NCBI RefSeq assembly: GCF_008923185.1
Contig: NZ_WBMT01000004.1
Location: 186,001-250,000, forward strand
From: Actinomadura rudentiformis
GTDB lineage: Bacteria; Actinomycetota; Actinomycetes; Streptosporangiales; Streptosporangiaceae
DNA: 64,000 nucleotides
Direction of reading: 5' to 3'
Shown: one piece after another, positions 24,936-34,034 of the stretch
Layout of the letters: each line of letters opens with the position of its first letter
Position numbering within the stretch: the stretch's first letter is position 1
Translations under genes and position numbers: made by a program
Notes under the pieces: model-generated
Databases searched by the model: none
Seen by the model: the letters and a program-made list of their open reading frames with translations, nothing else
What the model was told of the DNA's origin: nothing

Positions 24936-25898
24936 CTACATCGCCCCCGGGTCGTGGGAAAAGCACACTCTGGAGAGGAGGCGAAGGGGGCGACCGGGTG
25001 GGAGAGGCGGTTCCAGCGACTCGTCCACTGGGATGCCGGTCCAGTCGATGGACGTGGTCCCGGTGTCCTCGTCAAGGCGGGCGTTCAGGTCGTACATGGT
25101 GATGGGGTCGCCGGGGCGGTGGATGTACAGGGCCAGTTCCGCGCCCTCATCGTCCAGGTCTTCACCGGTCAGGTAATCGGGTCGGGAGCCGACATTGGAG
25201 CCAGCGCCAAGGACGGTGGTCAGGTGCGTGCGGACCTCGGCGACGGAGGTGAACAGGAAGAGCGCGTCCTCCCATTCGTTGTTGTTGATCCAGTAGGCGC
25301 AGCGCATGAGGACAAAGGCGTGGCGGGGGTGGCTCATCTCGCTCTGAGGTGCCTTGGCGGGCGGAGCGTGAAGGTAGGAGAGTGCGGAACGGGCGCAATG
25401 GTCGTCCGGGGCACGACGCAGGGCTTCCTGGTAGGCGGCGATGGCGGAGTCTCGGTCACCCGTCCAGGTGTGGGCATGGCCTAGGTAGAGGGGCACGAGG
25501 GCGTCGTGAGGATCCGCGTCGAGGGCGGCTTCTGCGGCAAGAACGGATTGCTCAGCAAGCGGACGGCTCACGCCCTCGTTGTCGTGCTCTCCCAACCCGT
25601 TGAGCAGCGTTCCGTCGTCATCGTCGAAATCGCAGCACACGTCGGACAGCACCACGTGCCGTAGGGCGAACGTCGCGGCCACCGTACGCAGGATCGCGAG
25701 GGTGGCGGCGGCCTCGGTGTCGTCGTGCGGCCCTTGTTCGGCCTGATCGCAGTGGTGGCGGGCCTGGGCGATCAGATCGGGGACTGCTGCTTCGCCGCTG
25801 AACTGCCGAAGCAGGAACTCGCATTCGGCGAGCGACCGCGCGGCCTTCAGCAGGTGGATATGCGGATCTTGTACGGGCATGGGCCGAAAGTCTGCCAT
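24936..25898 (-). CDS. TPR-containing hypothetical protein
   Basis: A 320-residue soluble protein with a tetratricopeptide core: SVLAAEAALDADPHDALVPL, YLGHAHTWTGDRDSAIAAYQ and EALRRAPDDHCARSALSYLH (about 115-175). It has an Asp-rich loop (CCDFDDDDG) before it and a C-terminal half without recognised domain (AYWINNNEWEDALFLF, YLTGEDLDDEGAELALYIH). There is no signal peptide. A start at 25880 (MPVQDPH) is possible. Probably a protein-interaction scaffold of unknown role. Confidence 0.7.
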   Translation of the reverse strand: MADFRPMPVQDPHIHLLKAARSLAECEFLLRQFSGEAAVPDLIAQARHHCDQAEQGPHDDTEAAATLAILRTVAATFALRHVVLSDVCCDFDDDDGTLLNGLGEHDNEGVSRPLAEQSVLAAEAALDADPHDALVPLYLGHAHTWTGDRDSAIAAYQEALRRAPDDHCARSALSYLHAPPAKAPQSEMSHPRHAFVLMRCAYWINNNEWEDALFLFTSVAEVRTHLTTVLGAGSNVGSRPDYLTGEDLDDEGAELALYIHRPGDPITMYDLNARLDEDTGTTSIDWTGIPVDESLEPPLPPGRPLRLLSRVCFSHDPGAM

Positions 25899-25974
25899 CG
25901 CAGCCCGTGCGATTCCCGATCGACGTTAAGGCTCAGCGTCATGGTCATCGGGCCGCTGGGAAGGAGACGGGCGC

Positions 25975-26955
25975 TCAGCCACGGTTGCTGTGGGCGCCTC
26001 GGTGGCGGGCGCGGTATTGCGACGGCGGGATTCCGTACCGCCGTGTGAAGGCGACACGGAGGGTTTCAGTCGAGGCCAGCCCACATCGTGTGGCCACCTC
26101 GGCCAGCGGTAGTGAGGTGCTGACGATGAGGTGGGCGGCCGCTGCGACGCGGACTTCGCGGACGAAGCGGCCTGGCGTTTGGCCCATGTGCGTCAGGAAC
26201 AGCCGGGTCAGGTGGCGTGGGGTGACCCCGGCGATCGCGGCCAGCGCGACGGTGCTGACGTCGCCGGCGAGGTTGGCGTTGACGTGGTCGACCACGCGCC
26301 GTACGGCGTCGTGGCCGGGCGGCGGCGCGGCCGTGAACATGCTCATCTGCGCCTGGTTGCCAGGGCGCTGCAGATAGGTCACCAGCATCCGGGAGACCTG
26401 CCGAGCGAGTTCGACGCCGTGGTCCTCCTCGATGAACGCCAGCGTCAGGTCCAGGGCACTGGTGATGCCCGCCGCGGTGGAAATCTTCCCGTCCCGGATG
26501 AAGATCGGCCCAGGGTCGACGTCGACGCCGGGGTATCGGGCGGCGAACGTGTCGGCGAAACTCCAGTGGGTCGTCGCCCGCTTGCCGTCGAGCAGCCCCG
26601 CCGCGGCCAGGACGTAGGCCCCGGTGCACACCGACGCCACCCGCCGGCTGATCCTGGCCAGCCGCTGTACGTGGGCGACGATGACCGGGTTGGCGGCGGC
26701 CTCGGCGTGGCCGAACCCACCAGAGACGATCAACGTGTCGAGCGGACCGGTAAGTCGTTCGAGCGCATGCGTGCTGTGCAGCAGCATCCCGGGTCGGCAA
26801 GAGATCGCATGTTGTCCCGGGCTGACCATCATGACCTGGTACGGGGTCCGCAGCCTGCCGAGACCGTTCGCCATGTCCAGGCTCGTCGTGACACACGCGA
26901 TGTCGAGCAGCTCGGCGTTCTCGTAGCCGACGACCGCGACCGGGCGACAGTCCAC
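25975..26955 (-). CDS. GlxA family transcriptional regulator (second of three)
   Basis: A 326-residue regulator with a DJ-1/PfpI-like N-terminal half (DTLIVSGGFGHAEAA, SVCTGAYVLAAAGLLDG, RATTHWSFADTFAARYP) and a C-terminal AraC DNA-binding domain (TVALAAIAGVTPRHLTRLFL, RYGIPPSQYRARH). It starts at GTG 26955. It is divergent from a membrane protein gene 58 bases away, the probable target. The sequence is clearly different from the other two GlxA proteins of the window, so the three are old paralogues rather than a recent duplication. Confidence 0.9.
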   Translation of the reverse strand: MDCRPVAVVGYENAELLDIACVTTSLDMANGLGRLRTPYQVMMVSPGQHAISCRPGMLLHSTHALERLTGPLDTLIVSGGFGHAEAAANPVIVAHVQRLARISRRVASVCTGAYVLAAAGLLDGKRATTHWSFADTFAARYPGVDVDPGPIFIRDGKISTAAGITSALDLTLAFIEEDHGVELARQVSRMLVTYLQRPGNQAQMSMFTAAPPPGHDAVRRVVDHVNANLAGDVSTVALAAIAGVTPRHLTRLFLTHMGQTPGRFVREVRVAAAAHLIVSTSLPLAEVATRCGLASTETLRVAFTRRYGIPPSQYRARHRGAHSNRG

Positions 26956-27013
26956 AGCCCGAGGCTAGAGCGAAAGGACCGGCATCGCCGAATTTCGGAC
27001 ATCTCTCACCGCG

Positions 27014-27661
27014 ATGGTGGTGCACCATGCGGACGTCGATCACGGTGTGGCAATGGCAGATTCTGCTCGCGCCACCGACCCGCCCGGCATCCCGAACGTC
27101 ACAGGGCGGCCTGGGTGGCTGCGCGCGGCGTCCGCGGTGGGACGGCGCTGGCCGACCTGGCTGGCGCTCGCCTGGGCGGCCATCAGCCTTGCTGACGTCA
27201 GTGACGGCCTGGAGTACATGGTCCTGTTCGTCCTGCCCGCCACGGGCTACCTGTTCCTCGCGGTGGTCGACCTGCCCCGCATCACCTGGGCGGTAGGGCT
27301 CGCGGCGATGGCGACCGTCGTGGTCCTGCGCATGCTCGACATCAACCCGTGGCCTGCCCTGGCGGTCGCCGTGGTCACCCTGGCGGCTGTCGGCCTGATC
27401 AACGGCCAGCTGCGCAAGCCCGGCCTGTACGCGCTGCAGTCACCGGGTGCGCTCGCCTTCATGGCGTTCGGCCTGCTGGTGTTGGCGGTCCCCACCACGG
27501 TCGGCGGCTATCTGGTGGCGGCCGGGCTGCTGGGCCACGCCACTTGGGATGCCGTCCACTGGCGGGCTGACAAAATCGTCAGCCGCTCGTTCGCCGAGTG
27601 GTGCGGAGTGCTCGACCTGGTACTCGGCGTGGGCCTGCTGGTCGTGCTCCTGCTGCGTTGA
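27014..27661 (+). CDS. Multi-pass membrane protein
   Basis: A 215-residue protein with about six transmembrane segments: WPTWLALAWAAISLADV, YMVLFVLPATGYLFLAVV, WAVGLAAMATVVVLRML, ALAVAVVTLAAVGLI, ALAFMAFGLLVLAVPTTVGG and LDLVLGVGLLVVLLLR. No family is recognised. An internal ATG at 27053 (MADSARATD) would remove 13 residues that look non-coding and is a plausible true start. The divergent GlxA regulator probably controls it. A transport or sensing role is only a guess. Confidence 0.75.
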   Translation: MVVHHADVDHGVAMADSARATDPPGIPNVTGRPGWLRAASAVGRRWPTWLALAWAAISLADVSDGLEYMVLFVLPATGYLFLAVVDLPRITWAVGLAAMATVVVLRMLDINPWPALAVAVVTLAAVGLINGQLRKPGLYALQSPGALAFMAFGLLVLAVPTTVGGYLVAAGLLGHATWDAVHWRADKIVSRSFAEWCGVLDLVLGVGLLVVLLLR

Positions 27662-27690
27662 CGAGCGCCGCCCGAGCGCCGCCCCTCTGC

Positions 27691-28611
27691 TCAGTCGCCG
27701 AACAGGCAGGCTCGCCCCTTCGGTGAGCAGAAGACGTCTTCCGCGTCGTGCCCAACCCCAGGCACACGAACCAGCCGGTGCTTGTACTCCCGCCTACCCG
27801 CCTTGAATTCCAGGTAGCGGTGATAGTTCAGACCGCGGTCCAGCCTCGCTGTGCCCTGCGCAGTGGCGGCCGGATGGACTTCCAGCAGCGCCGCCTCGGG
27901 ATCATCGTCTTTCTCGCCCAGCAGGTAGACGACGTCCCGGGACAGGTACTGGTCGAGATAGCGATCGGCGGTCTCCGCCACATATTTCGGACGCTCACCG
28001 CTGAACCCGTAGCGCCATTCATCGACGCTCGTATCCATTTCCGCGAATCCGTCTCCCAAGGGCCTAAGGCGATCGAAATACAGGTAGGTTGACGGGTTTG
28101 CTATCACGAATCTCACCTGCCCCGCTTTCCTCCCCGGCTCCCGGCCGACCGCCGCGTATCGGTTGACGAATTGTCCCCCAGCCGAATTTCCTGCGATGGT
28201 CACTCGCTGGATGCCCGGAAGCTCCAGCAGCTTCCGGAGGATGACGTCCATGACCTCGAACGAGCTGATCTCTCCCAACCCGCTCTTCCAACCCTCGGGC
28301 TCCCAGCTCAGCAACGTGTCGCGCTCGGCCAGACCGTGGACATCGATGCCGGTGAGGAACTGAGGAGCGATGACCTGCGGAGGACGAGGCCGACCGGCTG
28401 CGGCCTTCTTGATGATCCGATAATAGTCGTGGGCGTTACGCAACGCCCCGTGCACGATGACCACGGCCTCGTTGCACTCGGGCAGTTCCGCACCCAGCCG
28501 CACGTCACCAAAAAATGGCAATTCGCGCTGGTCAACGCGCAGACGCAGATTTCCGATCTCCTCGATGACCTGCTCTTGCATAGCGGCCTGGTTCGCGAAC
28601 ACTGTCATCAT
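27691..28611 (-). CDS. Alpha/beta hydrolase
   Basis: A 306-residue enzyme without signal peptide. VVIVHGALRNAHDYYRIIKK contains the HG oxyanion loop, and VTIAGNSAGGQFVNRYAA holds the nucleophile serine (GNSAGG, near residue 144). YLLGEKDDDPEA should supply the acid and VPGVGHDAEDVF the histidine. This subgroup occurs in bacteria and fungi and is not assigned a substrate. It is divergent from a GntR-UTRA regulator, with about 225 bases between them, so common control is possible. Confidence 0.85.
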   Translation of the reverse strand: MMTVFANQAAMQEQVIEEIGNLRLRVDQRELPFFGDVRLGAELPECNEAVVIVHGALRNAHDYYRIIKKAAAGRPRPPQVIAPQFLTGIDVHGLAERDTLLSWEPEGWKSGLGEISSFEVMDVILRKLLELPGIQRVTIAGNSAGGQFVNRYAAVGREPGRKAGQVRFVIANPSTYLYFDRLRPLGDGFAEMDTSVDEWRYGFSGERPKYVAETADRYLDQYLSRDVVYLLGEKDDDPEAALLEVHPAATAQGTARLDRGLNYHRYLEFKAGRREYKHRLVRVPGVGHDAEDVFCSPKGRACLFGD

Positions 28612-28837
28612 CCTAACTTTGCCAGCAAACCCCGCCGCCTTGAGGACGTTTCCTTATCATCACACCAGCATCAAAGGCACATCTATACACCGAAGCGAGC
28701 ACTACGTCACGCATCCATCACAAACAGGCATGTGAAACTCATCATAGGGGTTGGTGACATACCAATGGCCCCCACGATGGGTTTTTGAGGTTCATTACCG
28801 GACATACCTCCCTCGGTCATTCCGGAAGGAGGCCTCA

Positions 28838-29632
28838 ATGCGCCGGTCGCTCCACAAGGACATCGCCGACCAGTTGCGTGGCAGGATCAACTCAGGGACC
28901 TACCAACCAGGTGAGCGCCTGCCCACCGAACCCGAGCTCGAAGCAGAGTTCAACGCCTCGAGAAACACCGTCCGGCTCGCTGTGTCCGCCCTCGCACACG
29001 AGGGACTGATCGAGCTGCGGCCAGGACACGGGATGTTCGTCCCTAAAGGACCACTGCCCTTCCTGGTGTTCCTTTCGCGCGAGGAGGGTGGCGAGGGAGT
29101 CCATCCAGGTCTGGACTCCTACCGCTCCGGTGTGCGCGCGGCGGGCCGCAAGCCGGGTATCCAGAACTTCGAAGCGCACATCGAGTACCCGAGCCGGGAG
29201 GTCGCGGGATGGCTCGAGATCGACGAGGACACCCCGGTCGTGGTGCGAAGCTCCCAGCGGTTCATTGATGAACGGCCGTACTCATTGCAGCGTTCGTACT
29301 ACTCGATGGAACTCGTACGCGGCAGTGAGATCGATGGCCGGGAGAAGATCAGCCGAGGCGCGATCAAGGTGCTGGCCGAGTTGGGTCATCCACAGTCCGG
29401 TTATCGGGACGAACTGACCGCAAGAATGCCCACTCCGGAGGAGCGGGCGTTCTTCATGCTGGGCCCGGGAGTACCGGTCGTCGTCGTGTATCGGATCGCC
29501 TACACCAATGCCGAGCGGCCCATCCGCCTGACGGTCACCATCTACGCAGCAGATCGGAACCGGCCATGCTACGAGGTCGGCAACGTGCCGGAGAGGCGCA
29601 CACCAGAGGACCAGATCTCCATAGTGGGCTGA
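28838..29632 (+). CDS. GntR family regulator with UTRA domain
   Basis: A 264-residue HutC-type regulator. The winged helix is LHKDIADQLRGRINSGTYQP, LPTEPELEAEFNASRNTVRL, GLIELRPGHGMFV; the UTRA ligand domain covers about 95-250 (SSQRFIDERPYSLQRSYYSM, AYTNAERPIRLTVTIYAADR). The ATG at 28838 follows GGAAGGAGG. It is followed 14 bases later by the cyclase-like gene, so the two form an operon. UTRA domains usually bind a small phosphosugar, amino acid or nucleotide-like effector. Confidence 0.9.
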   Translation: MRRSLHKDIADQLRGRINSGTYQPGERLPTEPELEAEFNASRNTVRLAVSALAHEGLIELRPGHGMFVPKGPLPFLVFLSREEGGEGVHPGLDSYRSGVRAAGRKPGIQNFEAHIEYPSREVAGWLEIDEDTPVVVRSSQRFIDERPYSLQRSYYSMELVRGSEIDGREKISRGAIKVLAELGHPQSGYRDELTARMPTPEERAFFMLGPGVPVVVVYRIAYTNAERPIRLTVTIYAADRNRPCYEVGNVPERRTPEDQISIVG

Positions 29633-29646
29633 CAGGGAACGGGCCG

Positions 29647-30405
29647 ATGAGCGCCTCGACCGCACTGACCCTTCACCGCGGGCTGATCGCAGTGGACATC
29701 GTCGCGTTCGGCAGCCGACGTGATCCGGACGTCCAACTCCATCTGCGCGGTGCCGTCCATCAGATCACTGAACGGGCCTGTCGCCTGGCAGGAGTCTGTT
29801 GGGACGGCTCTCACCATGAAGATCGGGGAGACGGGCTGTTCGTGATCGTGGAGCCGGACACCAGCGTGACGACCCTCCTGACCCGTGTGGTCCCGGAACT
29901 GCTGCGTGGGGTTCGCCGGCACAACAAGCTGTCTTCGAGGACGGCGCAGATCCGGCTACGCGTGGCCGTCCACGCGGGCTTTGTTCGCCTGGACGACCAC
30001 GGCGCGGCGGGACTTGCGCTAATCGAGCTGTTTCGCCTGCTGGACGCGCCTGCCTTCCGGGCGGTTCTTAACGAATCGGCTTCGGACTTCGCCGTGGCGG
30101 TGTCGGACTACCTGTTCGACGAGGTCGTCCGGCACAGCGGTGAACTGGCCGCCGAGTTCCGTGCGATTCCCGTTGAGCTCAAAGAGACCGACATGCGCGG
30201 CTGGGTCTGGCTTCCACCGATGCCGGCCGAACCTCACGATCTGCCGGTCACCGATCGGAGCAGGGCCGGCTACGGCTCCCCGGGGATCGCCATCTCCGAA
30301 CTTTCACCGGAAGATCGCGATCTTGTACTCGCCGTGCTCTCGCCCCTTGTGGACTACCTACAAGGGCGAAGGGGCAGGTCCCGCGGTCCTCGGCCAATCA
30401 CCTGA
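29647..30405 (+). CDS. Degenerate class III nucleotidyl cyclase-like protein
   Basis: A 252-residue protein related to the adenylate/guanylate cyclase homology domain. LIAVDIVAF gives the first metal-binding Asp and HHEDRGDGLFVIVEP the second (GDG). LRVAVHAGFVRLDDHGAAG matches the central strand and turn. The Lys that reads adenine is absent (EDRGDG), and the transition-state Asn is lost in ALIELFRLLDAP although the Arg remains. It probably binds a nucleotide, with altered or no catalysis. Relatives are widespread in actinomycetes. Co-operonic with the GntR-UTRA gene. Confidence 0.65.
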   Translation: MSASTALTLHRGLIAVDIVAFGSRRDPDVQLHLRGAVHQITERACRLAGVCWDGSHHEDRGDGLFVIVEPDTSVTTLLTRVVPELLRGVRRHNKLSSRTAQIRLRVAVHAGFVRLDDHGAAGLALIELFRLLDAPAFRAVLNESASDFAVAVSDYLFDEVVRHSGELAAEFRAIPVELKETDMRGWVWLPPMPAEPHDLPVTDRSRAGYGSPGIAISELSPEDRDLVLAVLSPLVDYLQGRRGRSRGPRPIT

Positions 30406-30481
30406 AGGCTGGACGGGGCGAGCTAGCTGTCGCCTCGATGCCGGAAGGCTCGCGTTCACGCTCGGGTGTGCTGCGCTGCCA

Positions 30482-30516
30482 GCCGACGGGGTTCCGGTGT
30501 GGGAAACCCCGTCGGC
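30482..30516 (+). terminator. Hairpin terminator after the cyclase-like gene
   Basis: Perfect 12-bp arms GCCGACGGGGTT and AACCCCGTCGGC around an 11-base loop, 76 bases after the stop. There is no T tract. The rest of 30406-30703 shows no gene. Confidence 0.5.
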
Positions 30517-30703
30517 ATGGCCGCTGCGACCGTGCACCGCGCTGCCGCTGAAGCGGCTTCGATCTGGGCGCACATCACGGCAGGCGAAGTGACTGCACTT
30601 CGGGCGATACCCCCGCTGAACGCACGGCACCGGCTGACTGTGCCAAGAAGGCGTCCGTGAATCTTTACTCCTGCCGCGCAGCCGCCCCGCGGCTCGCAAG
30701 GGG

Positions 30704-31885
30704 TCAGGAGGCGCACAGGGTGTTGTCGATGAGGGTGGCGGAGGTCTTGAGCTGCTGGATCGGGGACTGGTCCGGCCCCAGGCGGCTGGTGTAGAAGACG
30801 GTGGTGGTCCTGCGGCCATCGGGGGTTACGGCGTTGTCGGTGACGTAGTTCCAGCCACCTCCGCCGTGGAACCACACCCAGTCACCACAGGCCAGGCGGC
30901 GCTTCATCAGGCCCAAGCCATATCCGGCGTCGCGCCAGATTTCCTGGAACGGCTTAGCCGAGCGGGTGCGCTGCATCTGCCTCAGTTGGGCCGGGCGTAG
31001 CAGGCGGCCACCCAGGAGTGCTTGGAAGAACGTGTTGACGTCCCCGGTCGTGCTGATGAGAGACCCGTCCGGGTGACCCGAGGCGACGGTGGACACGTCT
31101 ATCTCCGGGCCGCCGGGAACGAGCCGCCTGTAGGCGGTCATGTTGGGCTGGGGCAGGTGGGCGGACGTGCCCGGGATGAGGGTGTGCCGCAGGCCGAGGG
31201 GCTCGATGATCCGTTCATGGACCTCCTGCTGCCAGGGGCGGCCGGACGCCTTCTCGATGATCATCCCGACCAGGATGTAGTTGGTGTTGGAGTAGGCCCA
31301 GTTGCGGCCCGGTTTGAACGCCGGGCGGTGCTGCATCGCCATCGCGACCAGTCGCTCCGGTGAATAGGTGCGGAAACGTTCGCGCCGGAAGTCCTCGGGC
31401 GTGCGGGCCTTCTCCAACGGCACGTCGTCAAGGTAATCGGGCAGCCCGCTGGTGTGGCCGAGCAGATGCCGCACGGTGATCTTGGTGCCGTCGTTGTCGT
31501 TGCCCCGTACCACGCCGGGCAGCCAGCGTTCGACGGTGTCGGTCAGGGCGAGCTTGCCCTCGCCGGCGAGCTGCAGGGCGACAGTGGCGACGAACGTCTT
31601 GGTGGTGCTCCCGATCCGGTAGTAGGAGTCGGGGTGGACGGGGGCGCCGGTCTTCAGGTCGGCGACGCCGCTGCGGGCGACCGCCCGGCCGCCGGGCGTC
31701 CGCACCTCCGCGAGCACTCCGGCGGCACCGGTCTCTCTCAGCGCGTCGGCGTCGCGCTGCAACTGGGTCGGCGTGCCCTCGGTGTTGAGGGCGAACGCCG
31801 CCGTTCCCGACAGGGCTGCGATCAACCCCGCGAGCGGCGGCACCAGGACGGACTGACGGAGCGATTTCTTCGATGTCTTGGTCAT
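30704..31885 (-). CDS. Exported serine hydrolase (class C beta-lactamase/D-Ala-D-Ala carboxypeptidase fold)
   Basis: A 393-residue preprotein. The signal peptide (LVPPLAGLIAALSGTAAFA) is followed by the SxxK motif in RIGSTTKTFVATVAL near residue 94, YSNTNY (the YxN motif) near 200, and WFHGGGGWN (the HxG motif) near 345. The architecture is that of penicillin-binding protein/esterase serine hydrolases. True substrates (D-Ala-D-Ala peptides, esters or lactams) cannot be distinguished. It is divergent from a two-component system 130 bases away, which may control it in response to wall stress. Confidence 0.88.
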   Translation of the reverse strand: MTKTSKKSLRQSVLVPPLAGLIAALSGTAAFALNTEGTPTQLQRDADALRETGAAGVLAEVRTPGGRAVARSGVADLKTGAPVHPDSYYRIGSTTKTFVATVALQLAGEGKLALTDTVERWLPGVVRGNDNDGTKITVRHLLGHTSGLPDYLDDVPLEKARTPEDFRRERFRTYSPERLVAMAMQHRPAFKPGRNWAYSNTNYILVGMIIEKASGRPWQQEVHERIIEPLGLRHTLIPGTSAHLPQPNMTAYRRLVPGGPEIDVSTVASGHPDGSLISTTGDVNTFFQALLGGRLLRPAQLRQMQRTRSAKPFQEIWRDAGYGLGLMKRRLACGDWVWFHGGGGWNYVTDNAVTPDGRRTTTVFYTSRLGPDQSPIQQLKTSATLIDNTLCAS

Positions 31886-32015
31886 GCCCCGGACGCTAGG
31901 TCCGCTGGCGGACGGGCACGATACCGCCCGCTGCCGGGAGCGGGTACAGCCTGCTGTAGTGCGCCCATCGGCCGTCAGGCCCCAGAATCAGGGGGATCGG
32001 CCAAGGAGGGGCAGC

Positions 32016-33161
32016 ATGCGCGGACGGTGGGCCGCCTCCCTGCGCGGGTCGGCTTACCTGCTCAGCGCGCTGCCGTCGGCCGTACTGGTGCTGCCGCTCT
32101 CGGGCTTGGCGAGCTGGCACCGGCGTCGCGCCGGCCGCTTGCTCGGCGTTCCCGCGCCGGCCGTACGCCAGGGAGAAGGCTCCTGGTGGCGACGTCTCAA
32201 GACCGATCCAGCCACACGCCGCGAAGCTCTGTGGCCGCTGGTGCACCTCGCCATCGCTCTGCCCGTGGGTCTCCTCACGTTGGTCTGCCTGGGCAACATC
32301 CCGGTGGCCCTGACGCTCATGACGCTGTGGTGGGCGATCCCCGGCCACACCCCGCCGAACCTGCTGGGAGACATCCCGGTGGACGGCTGGGACGTCGCGC
32401 TGACCGTGGCGCCGGCGCAGGTGCTGGGCCTCACCGCGTTCGCCCTGTGGTTCGTGCCACCGATGGCCCGTGCCCACGCCCGCGCCTGCCTCGCCATGCT
32501 GTCGCCCACGTCCGCCGAACGGCTCGCCGAGCGCGTCGAGGTCCTCACCCGAACGCGGGAAGAAGCCGTCGGGGCCCATGGCGCAGAGCTACGCCGGATC
32601 GAACGGGATCTGCACGACGGGGTGCAGGCCCGCCTGGTGGCCGTCACGATGAGGCTGGGTCTGGCCCGCGAATCCCTCGCCGACGGCCCGGACGGCGCGG
32701 CCGAGCTGGTGGGGGAGGCGCACGACGGAGTGGAGGAGGCGATGGCGGAGCTGCGTGGCGTGATCCGGACGATCTACCCTCCGATCCTGGCGGACCGGGG
32801 CCTGTCGGGTGCCATGTCGGCTCTGGCCGCCCGTTCCGCCGTGCCTGTCGACCTGCGCGTCGGCGATCTGGGCCCGCTACCGGCGGCGGTCGAGACGGTG
32901 GCCTATTTCGTGGTCACCGAGGCACTGACCAACACGGCCAAGCACGGCCGCGCCACCCGGGCCGAGGTCTGCCTCGACCGCAGCGGCGACCAGCTGAACG
33001 TCGAGATCCGCGACGACGGGATCGGCGGCGCCGACGAGCAGCGTGGCACCGGCATCGCCGGGCTGCGCCGCCGCGTCCTCGCTCTGGACGGCACCGTCCA
33101 GCTCACCAGCCCCGTCGGCGGGCCGACAACGATCAGGGTGGAGCTGCCGTGCAGGTCGTGA
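32016..33161 (+). CDS. Sensor histidine kinase (NarL-type partner)
   Basis: A 381-residue kinase with about four N-terminal transmembrane segments (LLSALPSAVLVLPLSGLA, LVHLAIALPVGLLTLVCL and two more to about 150). The HisKA_3 phosphoacceptor is RIERDLHDGVQARLVAV (His near 199), and the HATPase is EALTNTAKHGRATRAEV and IRDDGIGG. The ATG at 32016 has AAGGAGGGG upstream. The stop overlaps the response regulator start by 13 bases, so the two proteins are coupled. No periplasmic sensor domain of note; it may sense within the membrane. Confidence 0.92.
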   Translation: MRGRWAASLRGSAYLLSALPSAVLVLPLSGLASWHRRRAGRLLGVPAPAVRQGEGSWWRRLKTDPATRREALWPLVHLAIALPVGLLTLVCLGNIPVALTLMTLWWAIPGHTPPNLLGDIPVDGWDVALTVAPAQVLGLTAFALWFVPPMARAHARACLAMLSPTSAERLAERVEVLTRTREEAVGAHGAELRRIERDLHDGVQARLVAVTMRLGLARESLADGPDGAAELVGEAHDGVEEAMAELRGVIRTIYPPILADRGLSGAMSALAARSAVPVDLRVGDLGPLPAAVETVAYFVVTEALTNTAKHGRATRAEVCLDRSGDQLNVEIRDDGIGGADEQRGTGIAGLRRRVLALDGTVQLTSPVGGPTTIRVELPCRS

Positions 33162-33802
33162 TCGCCGAAGACAACGTGCTGCTGGCCGGCGGGCTGGAGC
33201 TGCTCCTGACCGCCAAGGGCTTCCAGATCTGCGCGGTCACCGGCGACGCACCTGGCCTGCTCGCGGCCATCGACGAGCACCGCCCCGACGTCACAATCGT
33301 CGACGTCCGCCTGCCCCCGACGTTCCGCGACGAGGGCATCCGCGCCGCCCTGGAGGCCCGGCGCCGCCACGACGGCCTGCCGGTGCTCGTGTTGTCGCAG
33401 TACGTCGAGCGGGAGTACGCGGGCGAACTGCTCTCCGACGGCCGCGGCGGCATCGGCTACCTGCTCAAGGACCGGATCGGCCGGGTGGGGGAGTTCGTCA
33501 ACGCGGTCCGCCGGGTCGCCGCCGGCGGCACCGCCATGGACCCCGAGGTCATCGCCCAGCTCCTCGTCCGCCGCGTCGACGACCCCATCTCCACCCTCAC
33601 CCCGCGCGAGCATCAGGTGCTCGCCCTGATGGCCGAGGGGCACGACAACACCGCCATCGGAGAACGGCTGGCCATCACGCACAACGCCGTCCACAAACAC
33701 ATCGGCAACATCTTCGCCAAGCTCGACCTGTCCCCGGACGACCGCGGCCACCGCCGCGTCCTAGCCGTCCTCACCTACCTCAACCGCAACCAATCCCAAT
33801 AA
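33149..33802 (+). CDS. Response regulator, NarL/FixJ family
   Basis: A 217-residue protein. The receiver has acidic residues at VIAEDN, the phosphoacceptor in VDVRLPPTF (Asp near 51) and the signalling Lys in GYLLKDR. The LuxR-type helix-turn-helix is LTPREHQVLALMAEGHDNTA followed by IGERLAITHNAVHKHIGNIF. The GTG at 33149 overlaps the end of the kinase gene. The likely target nearby is the divergent serine hydrolase, by position only. Confidence 0.92.
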   Translation: MQVVIAEDNVLLAGGLELLLTAKGFQICAVTGDAPGLLAAIDEHRPDVTIVDVRLPPTFRDEGIRAALEARRRHDGLPVLVLSQYVEREYAGELLSDGRGGIGYLLKDRIGRVGEFVNAVRRVAAGGTAMDPEVIAQLLVRRVDDPISTLTPREHQVLALMAEGHDNTAIGERLAITHNAVHKHIGNIFAKLDLSPDDRGHRRVLAVLTYLNRNQSQ

Positions 33803-34034
33803 CCTCGCCACCTCCGCTTCCGCGCCACGTTCACGCTCGCGCATGGTTCACGGGCGCGAGCGTAAGCCGATCGAGGTGGCCTGCGAATCCGACGTTGGTC
33901 GCGGCCTCTCCATCCCGAAGTCTAGATATTTCGACACCTGAGGATGGGCGCGCGATCGACGATCAGCCGACGCGCGGCCGCCTCGCCCGAGCTCAGGGTT
34001 GGGACGAAGCCCATCGACCCGGCCGGGAGGCAGT

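Noticed and set aside
28838..30405. Integrative element signature (GntR-UTRA regulators occur in actinomycete conjugative elements)
   Set aside because: No integrase, excisionase, replication or transfer gene and no tRNA attachment site is present nearby.
31454..33802. A single 780-codon forward frame through the two-component region
   Set aside because: Its first two thirds translate to Arg/Pro/Gly-rich sequence antisense or out of frame to the serine hydrolase and the kinase; only the last 217 codons are the real response regulator.
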